Origin: Candidatus Rifleibacteriota bacterium
Lineage (GTDB): Bacteria > Muiribacteriota > Ozemobacteria > Ozemobacterales > Ozemobacteraceae
DNA length: 64,000 nucleotides
Direction: 5' to 3'
Assembly (NCBI GenBank): GCA_905236675.1
Contig: CAJOND010000012.1
Coordinates: 121,638-185,637 of the forward strand
In this document: piece by piece, positions 54,484 through 62,305 of the stretch
How the letters are laid out: each line of letters begins with the position of its first letter
Position numbering within the stretch: the stretch's first letter is position 1
Notes under the pieces: model-generated
The model's database searches: none
What the model was told of the DNA's origin: nothing
Seen by the model: the letters and a program-made list of their open reading frames with translations, nothing else
Program-made: the position numbers and the translations under genes

Positions 54484-54524
54484 CCTCAATAAGTCAGACA
54501 CTGTCTGACCTATTTGAGAAATTT
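54484..54524 (+). terminator. Intrinsic terminator after the DUF4160 pair
   Basis: CTCAATAAGTCAGAC / GTCTGACCTATTTGAG stem with a 3-base loop and one internal mismatch, followed by AAATTTTT. Confidence 0.75.
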
Positions 54525-54651
54525 TTAAGTGAGTCATTATCAACTTTATTTGCCCAATAAGAAGCAATGAGAATCAGGGTTACAACGATTTTTAAATATA
54601 GAAAAAGAAATGTTTAAAAAACTTATTTCTTTTATATTAAATGAAACAAAA

Positions 54652-54972
54652 TTAAAGCTTTGCTGGAAGCCCATTTTCTATAAGAGTATCTAATAAAGAT
54701 AACAATAACTTCTTTTGTTTTGGGGTAAGAGCTATCAGACGTTTATCGTCTTCTGTTAATTCTATATCATACCCAAAGTCTCCTATTAATTCTCCGACAG
54801 TCATTCCAAGAGCCTTTGCTAATGGCTCAACACTTTTGACTTTAGGAGATAGCTCACCCTTAACCCATTTAGAAATAGTCGCTTGTGAGACATGAGCCAT
54901 TTCAGCCAAATCTTTTTGATTTAAGCCCTTTGAATTTATCAACTGTTTCAGTTTTTTAGAGAAATAATTCAT
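54652..54972 (-). CDS. XRE-family helix-turn-helix regulator
   Basis: 106 residues. Residues ~8-62 are the Cro/CI-type HTH: LKQLINSKGLNQKDLAEMAH then VSQATISKWVKGE as turn and recognition helix, and VEPLAKALGMTVGELIGD as helices 4-5. A 40-residue acidic and then helical C-terminus (LTPKQKKLLLSLLDTLIE) probably dimerises. It binds DNA operators as a repressor. Its target may be the flanking accessory genes or a lost phage or plasmid module. The ATG has AAGAAAG upstream. Its strand is opposite to both neighbours, as is typical for an element regulator. Confidence 0.9.
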   Translation of the reverse strand: MNYFSKKLKQLINSKGLNQKDLAEMAHVSQATISKWVKGELSPKVKSVEPLAKALGMTVGELIGDFGYDIELTEDDKRLIALTPKQKKLLLSLLDTLIENGLPAKL

Positions 54973-55043
54973 AACGACTTTCTTATAGTTAATTATTGAC
55001 TTTTTATAACTTTAAGAATAATATTATTTATATCTAATATGAC

Positions 55044-55142
55044 AAAAGCCCTACTTATTGCTAAGTTGGGCTTTAAAGTTAAATACAAACAAACGATCAG
55101 GAAGATTACTCCGCTTTTGACGGCAAGATTTTGCGGAGTATA
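55044..55142. other. Two hairpins between the regulator and the helical protein gene
   Basis: AAAGCCC ... GGGCTTT (55045-55074, with an inner CTTA-TTGC-TAAG) and TACTCCGC ... GCGGAGTA (55107-55140). Both are good stems with no T tail. They lie upstream of the 55256 gene and within the regulator promoter side, so they could be operators, leader structures or relics of an attachment region. Confidence 0.45.
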
Positions 55143-55255
55143 TTGCATTGAACATAAATATGCTATTTATGTTTTTAATATAATAACATAAGTAACATAT
55201 TTATTTCATCTGCAAATTTTCAAAGTTTCGTTTTATTCATTTTGGAGATATAAGC

Positions 55256-55573
55256 ATGGATAAAGATGTAATAGATTTACTAAAAACAGCTACTGAACTG
55301 GTTAATAGCTTTAATAAAAAAGCAGATAGCTATCTTCCTAAAAAAATAGTTGATATTGTTAGATTACACAGCGGAATGGCTGTAGCCTCATCATTTATTC
55401 CTGTTCCTGGTGCAGATCTTGCAGCATGTGCAACTGCTATTTGGAGTATGTATATACGAATTAATAATGCCTTAGGACTATCATTTAGTGAAAATGTTAT
55501 GAAAACAATTGCAGGAGGTGTAGCTACTAATTTATCTGCTTATGCTGTAGGTTTAGGTATGGAAGTTTATTAA
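55256..55573 (+). CDS. Glycine/alanine-rich helical membrane-associated protein (DUF697-like), frameshifted
   Basis: 105 residues as read. The frame stops at TAA after GLGMEVY. With one more T in 55566-55568 it continues (GMEVLLKFIPGIGTIGG) to a natural stop at 55803, about 182 residues in all. Two related halves, VASSFIPVPGADLAACATAIW and KFIPGIGTIGGIDLIASIQY, each have the I-P-x-x-G pattern of DUF697/YcjF-like membrane-associated helices. They are followed by a helical acidic tail (LLAQVDGKNIRESDLSSATE). Function unknown; relatives include immunity and stress proteins. GGAG precedes the ATG. Confidence 0.65.
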   Translation: MDKDVIDLLKTATELVNSFNKKADSYLPKKIVDIVRLHSGMAVASSFIPVPGADLAACATAIWSMYIRINNALGLSFSENVMKTIAGGVATNLSAYAVGLGMEVY

Positions 55574-55803
55574 AATTCATTCCTGGTATAGGTACTATTG
55601 GTGGGATAGACTTAATAGCATCAATTCAATATGCTTTGACATTAACATCTGGTTATGTATATATGAAGGCCTTAATTCTTTTAGCTCAAGTAGATGGTAA
55701 AAATATTAGAGAATCAGATTTATCTAGCGCAACAGAAAGAGTATTTAAAGACAAAAGCACACAAGACTTTTTTAATACTGCAAAAAATAGCTATAAGAAA
55801 TAA
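55569..55803 (+). pseudogene. C-terminal half of the DUF697-like protein, out of frame
   Basis: Continuation of the 55256 gene in the -1 frame, without its own start codon or ribosome site. It encodes the second I-P-G-x-G helical unit and the polar C-terminus ending FNTAKNSYKK. Confidence 0.7.
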
Positions 55804-55906
55804 TATTCTTATATAAAAATCAATCTTTTAAACACATTATTTTAGAGACTAACAAATAAAGAATCTTTAATATCCGATTTATATTTATAAAAGTTCTAAA
55901 ATTATA

Positions 55907-56050
55907 CAACTCACATAATCACCGCTGACGGCTTCCTCGTCGTCGATGGCAGAATCATCTACTCCATGAAAGACTTCGCCCTAAGAGTTGCTATTGACAA
56001 ATAGAGATGTTTCTCTATTTGTCGGTTATGATTGGTGTGATTGTTTAGAG
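55907..56050 (+). repeat. 144-bp direct repeat, right copy: relic of a synthase gene 3' end
   Basis: Encodes ITADGFLVVDGRIIYSMKDF and ALRVAID, as at the end of the 46253-53677 gene, then K-stop, then the same hairpin and 3' flank. Of the differences in the coding part, those in the codons for Ile-Tyr-Ser and Ala-Leu-Arg-Val are all synonymous. One gives Thr to Ile, and the stop has moved one codon. It has no start or upstream synthase sequence. Confidence 0.9.
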
Positions 56051-56109
56051 ACAGCTTATCAAAGGTGTGCAAATAAAAATAGTAAAAGTGAATAAAAAAG
56101 CTGTTTCTC
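56048..56109. repeat. ACAGCT hairpin element, copy 1
   Basis: GAGACAGCTTATCAAAGGTG ... AGCTGTTTCTC: terminal inverted repeat with a conserved TCAAAGG-like stretch after the left arm. It begins on the last bases of the 144-bp repeat. Similar copies are at 57640 and 62189. Confidence 0.55.
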
Positions 56110-56144
56110 AACTAATTTCATAATAACATAATAAAAAATAACAA

Positions 56145-56250
56145 TTCAAGTCTACTTTGAACCCAAAGAAAGGAACATTATCAACCTCAACATCCTCTCT
56201 GACGAGCTGAAATATATTTTGTTAGATGTGAAGCCTTCTTGAGGTTGATT
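56145..56250 (+). pseudogene. Relic C-terminal coding segment, copy 1
   Basis: An open stretch of about 29 codons (VYFEPKERNIINLNILSDEL, KYILLDVKPS, stop) without a start. It matches 57747-57852 over 106 bases. No known family recognised. Confidence 0.55.
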
Positions 56251-56285
56251 AATTATGATGAGTGAGAGATTTGTTAAGACAGAAA

Positions 56286-56840
56286 CTATTTTTTGTTATG
56301 TTTTCTTTCTTTTATTTGTTCTTCCTTAAGCCATTCTTCGTATTCAAAATCTAAAACACAGAAGATACTTGAATAAGAAACTATTTTTCTTACGACATCT
56401 TCTTTAAACTCACCTAGAGTTAATGGGAAAAACTTCTTTTTTATTTTATCATACTTATAAAGATGAGATGAGGCTTTTTCTAGTTTTGTTCTTTTACCAT
56501 CTTTTATATTATAGATACAGACCTTTGCTGAATACTCGCCTTTGGCATCTTTTTTTATCGTATCTATTAAAAATTTATTAAAGTTTTTTATTTCACCATC
56601 AACTTTGATAAATTTAGTATTAGTAGTAATTCCTTCGGGATTAATGAAAGTGTCGGTATACTCAAAAGTTTTGCCGTTTAATTCATTATGTGTCTGTTCA
56701 ATGACTTTTTCTAACTCTTTATCATCCTTAACATTAGTTTCAATAGCATAATACTGGATAAAATTCATAGGTTCTGCTTTTATAGAAAGAACAGAACAAA
56801 ATAAGAAAATCATTACAATAATTATTTTATTTAATTTCAC
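56286..56840 (-). CDS. Exported protein of unknown function
   Basis: 184 residues starting from GTG (read as Met) inside the end of the upstream gene, overlapping it by 14 bases. Signal peptide IIIVMIFLFCSVLSIKA, cleaving before EPMNF. The mature part is Lys-rich alpha/beta with EKVIEQTHNELNGKTFEYTD and GKRTKLEKASSHLYKYDKI. No recognised motif. The strict overlap suggests it works with the upstream 207-residue protein, perhaps as effector and partner or immunity, though nothing in the sequence proves it. Confidence 0.6.
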   Translation of the reverse strand: MKLNKIIIVMIFLFCSVLSIKAEPMNFIQYYAIETNVKDDKELEKVIEQTHNELNGKTFEYTDTFINPEGITTNTKFIKVDGEIKNFNKFLIDTIKKDAKGEYSAKVCIYNIKDGKRTKLEKASSHLYKYDKIKKKFFPLTLGEFKEDVVRKIVSYSSIFCVLDFEYEEWLKEEQIKERKHNKK

Positions 56841-57450
56841 TCTTAACTTTCACCTTTCCAATTATTCCTATCATACCAGCTTCTCTACAAGTTACTAAAT
56901 GATTGTATATTTTTGTCCAAGTATTAGTTGGATTAACATTAGGGATATAAACAGTAATATAACCATCTGATTCTCTTCCCATATGTAAATAATAAGCTGA
57001 CTTTGGCTTTGCAGGAAATTTTATTCTAAACCAAGACTTTGCAAATAAACTAATCTTTTCGTATTTACTTCCACCAGGATGAGGTTCATCAGGTATTTCA
57101 AGGTAATATTCACCTTCTGGCAAACGCTTTTTATAAAGACTAAATGCTTTGAAAACAGATGATATACCTTTTATTTTAACATTACCAATAATAAATATAT
57201 TGTTTTCGTTTTCTACAACTTCTTTATATATATATTCCACATAACAAGCAGATTTATATTTATAATTACTCTTTAATCTTGTCTTTTTATTATTAGGAAT
57301 AAGCAATCTAACTTTTTTGCCTTTATCCTTTCCTCCTAAAATTTCAAAGAATTCTTTCCCAGAGTATTGATTGCCATTTCCTGTATAAAATTCCGTTTTA
57401 TAATGGTCAACCCTTATACAATACGGCAAAGGGTATCTCTTTCCCTTCAC
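56827..57450 (-). CDS. Protein of unknown function, N-terminus possibly lost by frameshift
   Basis: 207 residues as read from a GTG at 57450 with no ribosome site. An open frame upstream (to ~57550: EVTTIELGIKTLVEVDKKGW, then IKGRLVNKDGSEGK) joins it if one A is removed from the run at 57440-57442, giving EGKRYPLPYCIRVDHYKTEF. So the gene probably began further upstream, but even that frame has no clear start. The body is beta-rich with GNGNQYSGKEFFEILGGKDK and an apparent beta-sandwich end (HMGRESDGYITVYIPNVNP). Function unknown. Confidence 0.55.
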   Translation of the reverse strand: MKGKRYPLPYCIRVDHYKTEFYTGNGNQYSGKEFFEILGGKDKGKKVRLLIPNNKKTRLKSNYKYKSACYVEYIYKEVVENENNIFIIGNVKIKGISSVFKAFSLYKKRLPEGEYYLEIPDEPHPGGSKYEKISLFAKSWFRIKFPAKPKSAYYLHMGRESDGYITVYIPNVNPTNTWTKIYNHLVTCREAGMIGIIGKVKVKSEIK

Positions 57451-57639
57451 TTCCGTCTTTGTTTACCAGTCTCCCTTTTATCCAGCCTTTTTTATCGACC
57501 TCTACTAAGGTTTTTATGCCTAGTTCTATAGTGGTGACTTCAAGAACAAATTAATATTTAAAAAAGTCTTAGTTTTGTTCATAGAAAAATACTCCTTATA
57601 ACAAGTTAAAAAGCAATAATGGTGAAAATTAATTATTAA

Positions 57640-57695
57640 AAACAGCTCTCAAGGGTAAATGTAAATAATAATAAAAAATAATGTTCTAGCTGTCT
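57640..57695. repeat. ACAGCT hairpin element, copy 2
   Basis: AAACAGCTCTCAAGGGTAAA ... CTAGCTGTC: same arm pairs (ACAGCT / AGCTGT) and spacing as copies at 56048 and 62189. Confidence 0.5.
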
Positions 57696-57746
57696 TATCA
57701 ATTATTATATTAACAAATAATTATTATTTCGGCAAAAGTCTTTTAT

Positions 57747-57852
57747 TTCAAATCTATTTTGAACCTAAGGAATATTAAATTATCAACCTGAACGTACTCT
57801 CCAACGAGCTTAAATACATTTTGTCGGTATTGAAGCATTTTTGAGGTTGATT
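57747..57852 (+). pseudogene. Relic C-terminal coding segment, copy 2
   Basis: Same as 56145-56250 over 106 bases (IYFEPKE, then an in-frame TAA, then IINLNVLSNELKYIL and stop). The internal stop shows it is not coding now. It begins 52 bases after a hairpin element, as copy 1 begins 36 bases after one. Confidence 0.55.
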
Positions 57853-57869
57853 ATTAATAACGTAAATAA

Positions 57870-59963
57870 TTAATGATTTATTTTATCAAGTATTTTGCTA
57901 CGCCATGAAAAATCAAAGTTAATTTTATCTTTTTCAAAAGACTTATATATTTTATCGATTATTTCATTGTAATTACTTGATTTATTTAAAAGATTACTCA
58001 GTTCTTGAGTATTTAAAGGCATTATTATTACATTATCGGTGAATTTACTCTTGTCAATAGATGATTGCAGAGGAACGGAGGCTACAGCTTTCCAAATATT
58101 TATAGTATTGGTATCAAATTCTTCTGCAATAAAGAAAGTAATTACCTTTCTTTTCGTATTTTTGGTTTCTTCATCAATTTTCAAGTTGACGGAATGTCGT
58201 AAAACAGGTTCCCATTCACCACGTTTCTGATTGGTTAAATTCATCAAAGTTACTTCAAGCATAATGACTTTATCTGTTTCATATATAACAATATCGCCTT
58301 GACCACCGCCAGCATGTAATAAAGGTTCAAAATCAGCAGATAAAGTGAGATTATAGCTGTTTAACAAATCAATGCGTTTTCCAGAGAAATAATACCAGGC
58401 GATTCCTATAATATATTCATAGATTGTGGGAACCGTTGAGTCTAGACTAACTAGTCTTTTTATTTCAGAATCATTACTTCTATTGTGAAACATACTCAGA
58501 ATATTTTTTACTTGTTCTAAAGGGTATTTTGCTTCAATAAATAGTTTAAACTCATTCTGTCTCGCTTTATAAATACTTTGAGCTATATCTGAAATATTCT
58601 CATTTTTAAATGTTTCTTTGATTTTTATAATAATATTATCTATTTGTTCTGATTCGTAGTCTAATATTTCAGAAATAGATAAATTGGAACAAAAATAACA
58701 ATTTAAACCATTCTCATAATCTTTATAGGTAAGAGTATTCCCAGCTATTTTATTTTTAATACTATTGTCTTTAAACAAAAATTTGCATAGTTCCTTATAA
58801 GAAAGCTCTACATAACCATTATCAAAACTTATAATACCTGAAGCTTTAAATATTCTTTTAGTTGTGTCAGAATATTCTTTTATTTGGTCTAGAACCTTAG
58901 ACAAAGTAAACTGCCTATATAGGTATTCATTTATGTTTTCAAATAACAAGAAATTATTTTGTTCTATAAATAATTCTAAAGTTTGTTGCTTTGTTCTCTT
59001 GATTATAAAAATATTATTACCACAACCAAAAGCCTTGTTTAAACAAGACTTATTCTTTTCATAAAATTCAAGTAGATTGTCTAAATCGCTTTGAATTCTG
59101 CTTTTTATAAAATCGAATATATAATTATAAAAAATCCAATAAATCTCAGAAGTTTTTTTACTTTTTTTATTCTTGAACAAATTTTTAAATTTATCTTCTT
59201 TTAGTTTAGTCTGACTTTTTATAAAATCAGGAGTATTAATTTCAAGATTTTGAACTACATCACCATTTTTGTAATTTGTAATAAAGTCATCTATGCTATC
59301 AATATTTATTTTATTATTGAATCCCTGAACCATTTCGAGAAAAGTTTTTTCTGAAATTCTACTTTTTTTCAATAATATGTAGATCGCAAAACAAAAAGGC
59401 GAATAATGACTTCCGTCATAATTAAATATTTTCAATTTCAATAATTGTCTAAGATAGACAAGATTTATGTCGTCTATGGGTAATAGTTTTTCTAACTCAT
59501 CTCTATTTATTTTGGATTTACCTAACAAAATATTTCCTATACAAGAAATATTCCTGTTTTCATCAGTAAAACCTAGTTTCACAAGATTGCTTGTATAGTG
59601 TCTAGCTCTATCTTCGATACCTTTATCAAATATTTTTTTTAACGATGAATAATTGGAAATATTATGTTTAAACCAATTAATATTGTTATCTTCTATAGCT
59701 TCTCTTATTTCAGGCTGCTTGTTAATCTCTGATTCAAGTTCATCAAAAGGGGTATGTATAGTAAAAACATCAGGAGACAGATTGATGGCTTGTCTATAGA
59801 ATTCGTATTGAGCAAGACTGTTGGGTATATTATCCCATTTCATCGATTTATTGTTTATAATATCATTCAAAATTACCAAATAACCTTGAAGTGCATTTAT
59901 AACATCGTTACGTCTTCCGTTAGTATCCATTAAATTGAATATTTGATTTCTATCAATTTTCAT
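57870..59963 (-). CDS. AlwI-family type IIS restriction endonuclease
   Basis: 697 residues, the usual size for AlwI, BstNBI and PleI-type enzymes. The N-terminal ~260 residues would be the DNA-recognition part, followed by a helical linker. The cleavage domain is near 515-640: SADFEPLLHAGGGQGDIVIY followed by IMLEVTLMNLTNQKRGEWEP and VLRHSVNL. The D-x(n)-E-x-T pair stands in for PD-(D/E)-x-K. Family members recognise short asymmetric sites such as GGATC or GAGTC and cut a few bases to one side, and several are natural nickases. The gene follows two D12-class adenine methylases by 12 bases, and two methylases suit an asymmetric site. The exact site cannot be read from the sequence. Confidence 0.88.
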   Translation of the reverse strand: MKIDRNQIFNLMDTNGRRNDVINALQGYLVILNDIINNKSMKWDNIPNSLAQYEFYRQAINLSPDVFTIHTPFDELESEINKQPEIREAIEDNNINWFKHNISNYSSLKKIFDKGIEDRARHYTSNLVKLGFTDENRNISCIGNILLGKSKINRDELEKLLPIDDINLVYLRQLLKLKIFNYDGSHYSPFCFAIYILLKKSRISEKTFLEMVQGFNNKINIDSIDDFITNYKNGDVVQNLEINTPDFIKSQTKLKEDKFKNLFKNKKSKKTSEIYWIFYNYIFDFIKSRIQSDLDNLLEFYEKNKSCLNKAFGCGNNIFIIKRTKQQTLELFIEQNNFLLFENINEYLYRQFTLSKVLDQIKEYSDTTKRIFKASGIISFDNGYVELSYKELCKFLFKDNSIKNKIAGNTLTYKDYENGLNCYFCSNLSISEILDYESEQIDNIIIKIKETFKNENISDIAQSIYKARQNEFKLFIEAKYPLEQVKNILSMFHNRSNDSEIKRLVSLDSTVPTIYEYIIGIAWYYFSGKRIDLLNSYNLTLSADFEPLLHAGGGQGDIVIYETDKVIMLEVTLMNLTNQKRGEWEPVLRHSVNLKIDEETKNTKRKVITFFIAEEFDTNTINIWKAVASVPLQSSIDKSKFTDNVIIMPLNTQELSNLLNKSSNYNEIIDKIYKSFEKDKINFDFSWRSKILDKINH

Positions 59964-59975
59964 TATTACTCCAGA

Positions 59976-60917
59976 TTAGTAGTTTATTATAAGAACTTCT
60001 TCTGTTACAGAATTCTTATTTTTTTTATGATAATTTGAATTGCTATAGCTGTAATTTAAATTAATAGTTTTATATTTGTTATTAGACCTAGCCCATTCGA
60101 TAAGAATTTTATTCTCTTTATTTTTGCTTCTAAGAACATTTGATAAAGCAAATTTAATATTTTTAGAATTTAGTTTATCAAGAAAAATTAACAAATCCTT
60201 TTCTTCGTTTTCATTCCATCCGTCTAGTTCATTATAAGTGGCACAAGTTATTAAATAAGGTGGGTCTACATAAACTAAACTATCTGAAGTTAGTCGTTCT
60301 ATATTGAAATGTCTAAAATCATAATTTGAAAACTCACAGTTTAAAAATTTTAGACGTTCAATAAACTTATATAGTTTTTCTTTCATTTTTAGGTTAAAAT
60401 CTCTTTTCCCTACAGGTAAATTAAAATCACCTTGTCGATTAAACCTAATTTGATTATTGAATGAATAAACAATTAGAACGTAAAGCATTATATAATGGCT
60501 ATAACTAATGTCTTTATTATTGTTAAAATCTTCTCTTAGTTTAAGATATTTATCTTTATTATAAAATCCCAAACCACTATCACTACAGCAATTATAATAT
60601 TCATAACCATATTTAGAGCTTTGCGACAAGCCATAGTTTACAATAATTTTATCTATTAGTTTTAATGAATTATCACCCAAGTTTTTAAAAGTATTAAATA
60701 AACTAATCAAATTTTTATTTATATCATTTAATATAGTCAAATTACTTTTTACATTGATACCAACATTGGCTCCGCCACAGAATAAATCTACAAATGTTTC
60801 TATTTTTTGGGGAAAATGGGGCAATATTTGAGGAAGTAATCTATATTTACCACCAGTATAATTTAATGGTGATTGTATAAGTTCTTGCTCATAATCACCA
60901 TTTAGTAACATCTGCAT
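59976..60917 (-). CDS. D12-class DNA adenine N6-methyltransferase (type IIS R-M, M2)
   Basis: 313 residues with the Dam-type order. The AdoMet motif X is near the N-terminus (SPLNYTGGKYRLLPQILPHF), motif I is FVDLFCGGANVGIN near 42-55 (Cys-Gly-Gly variant of F-x-G-x-G), and catalytic motif IV is VYVDPPYL near 226. It methylates adenine in one strand of the recognition site to protect the host DNA. The first codons overlap the 3' end of the other methylase by 16 bases. It is 12 bases ahead of the endonuclease gene, so the three are one operon on the minus strand. Confidence 0.93.
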   Translation of the reverse strand: MQMLLNGDYEQELIQSPLNYTGGKYRLLPQILPHFPQKIETFVDLFCGGANVGINVKSNLTILNDINKNLISLFNTFKNLGDNSLKLIDKIIVNYGLSQSSKYGYEYYNCCSDSGLGFYNKDKYLKLREDFNNNKDISYSHYIMLYVLIVYSFNNQIRFNRQGDFNLPVGKRDFNLKMKEKLYKFIERLKFLNCEFSNYDFRHFNIERLTSDSLVYVDPPYLITCATYNELDGWNENEEKDLLIFLDKLNSKNIKFALSNVLRSKNKENKILIEWARSNNKYKTINLNYSYSNSNYHKKNKNSVTEEVLIINY

Positions 60918-61996
60918 ACAAATAGTCTTTCTGCGTTTTCTTCAATATTAGATTTACCTGTTGAAAAAGCTTTATAATCCTGTGAAAAAGTCTTTAACTT
61001 ACCTTTTGCCTCGAGTATTCTTATGATTTCCTTATCTGATAATTTTGCATTAGAACGTTCATTTCCTTTGTTAGCCATATTGTTATAAGAAAGAACAATA
61101 TATTTAGCTTTTATATTATCTATCAAATCTTCAAAGGCTTCAACTGCTTTTGATGTACAGTAATCGCTTTTTAAAGCAGACCTATCCATTTTTTTTGCAA
61201 CTCCAGTAACATCTGGCTTTCTCCAACGAGCCACATTTTCAAGTAAATGGTAGGCATCGCAATACTGTCTTGAATTATAAGGTGGGTCTAAATATACAAT
61301 ATCAGCAGATACTTTTTTTACTAACCTATTAATATCTTCATTATATATTTCATTTTCGATATTGTTATTGTTTATTTTAGGAATAAAAAGATCAAATTTT
61401 CTGTTTAATTCACCGTTTTTTCGGAATGCATCATAATGCCCACAAGTATTGGCTATCTTATCGATAGCATAAAGCAACGAAGTAATTAAAATACAGCGTT
61501 CACGATAGTTAATAAGATTTGATTTATAGTTGCTTTCTATATTTTCTCTGATGAAACCAATTTTTTTACAGTTTTCGTTACTGAAATAAGTATCGGCAAA
61601 GGTTTTAGACATATAATTGTCTTCATTAACAGAGGCTTCGTTATATTGGTTTATATAATACGATATTTTTTCTAAAGAATAGTTTTCAACTCCGAACCAG
61701 GTCTGGAAACAGAGGTAATTGAAATAAAGAATATCGTTTAATATAAGATGTTTACTTTGAAATATCGAAGCTACTGCACCTGTTCCAGCAAACAAATCAG
61801 CGAACGTATCGAAATTGCCACATTCGCTAGTTATGACATCTTTTATAAACGAATTAAGCTTATATTTGTTGCCTAAATATCGTCTATTATTTATTGAAAA
61901 ATACTGGTTTTTATCCTCATCAAAAAATCCAAAAGTTCTGTTCTTGAACTTTTGCTTATCTGACCCAATAGAGTTGTCTATAACTTGATAGTACAT
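60902..61996 (-). CDS. D12-class DNA adenine N6-methyltransferase (type IIS R-M, M1)
   Basis: 364 residues. Motif X is NRRYLGNKYKLNSFIKDVI near 36-54, motif I FADLFAGTGAVAS near 62-74, and motif IV VYLDPPYNSRQYCDAYH near 235. It is the larger of the two methylases and diverged from the other, as expected if each modifies a different strand of an asymmetric site (M1/M2 of AlwI-like systems). First gene of the R-M operon. Upstream there are ~300 bases with a hairpin repeat and probably the promoter. No controller (C) protein gene is present, though an XRE regulator lies 6 kb away. Confidence 0.93.
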   Translation of the reverse strand: MYYQVIDNSIGSDKQKFKNRTFGFFDEDKNQYFSINNRRYLGNKYKLNSFIKDVITSECGNFDTFADLFAGTGAVASIFQSKHLILNDILYFNYLCFQTWFGVENYSLEKISYYINQYNEASVNEDNYMSKTFADTYFSNENCKKIGFIRENIESNYKSNLINYRERCILITSLLYAIDKIANTCGHYDAFRKNGELNRKFDLFIPKINNNNIENEIYNEDINRLVKKVSADIVYLDPPYNSRQYCDAYHLLENVARWRKPDVTGVAKKMDRSALKSDYCTSKAVEAFEDLIDNIKAKYIVLSYNNMANKGNERSNAKLSDKEIIRILEAKGKLKTFSQDYKAFSTGKSNIEENAERLFVCRCY

Positions 61997-62305
61997 AATC
62001 TACGCTTCTTTCGGTTAGTTTATTTTAATATAAAAGAGAACTCTTGTCTAATTTTATTAATTTGATATGCTTTTGCATTACAAAGAGTATAATTAGATAG
62101 AGTTTGCAAAACTCTGTTAAAGAATTAAATTCTTGTTGAAGATAGAAAATCTATTGTTGTAATAACAGAGTCTCAAAAGGTATTTATAAAACAGCTAATC
62201 AAAGGTTAAATTTTACAACAAAAAAATAAGAGCTGTTCATTCACTTCCATTATAAATACGTTCGTATTAAAAGTCAATATAGGGTTTTCACGAAAATAAA
62301 AATTT
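61997..62305. other. Intergenic region upstream of the R-M operon
   Basis: About 310 bases between the R-M operon and the ankyrin gene (both minus strand). It contains ACAGCT hairpin element copy 3 and otherwise AT-rich sequence, and is the likely site of the R-M promoter. No gene seen. Confidence 0.5.
62189..62238. repeat. ACAGCT hairpin element, copy 3
   Basis: AAACAGCTAATCAAAGGTTAAA ... AGAGCTGTTC: shares ACAGCT-x-ATCAAAGGT with copy 1 and the closing AGCTGT. Confidence 0.5.

Noticed and set aside
54484..54518. Integron attC-like hairpin
   Set aside because: No R'/R'' consensus or integrase. The stem followed by T-rich sequence after a gene end fits a terminator.
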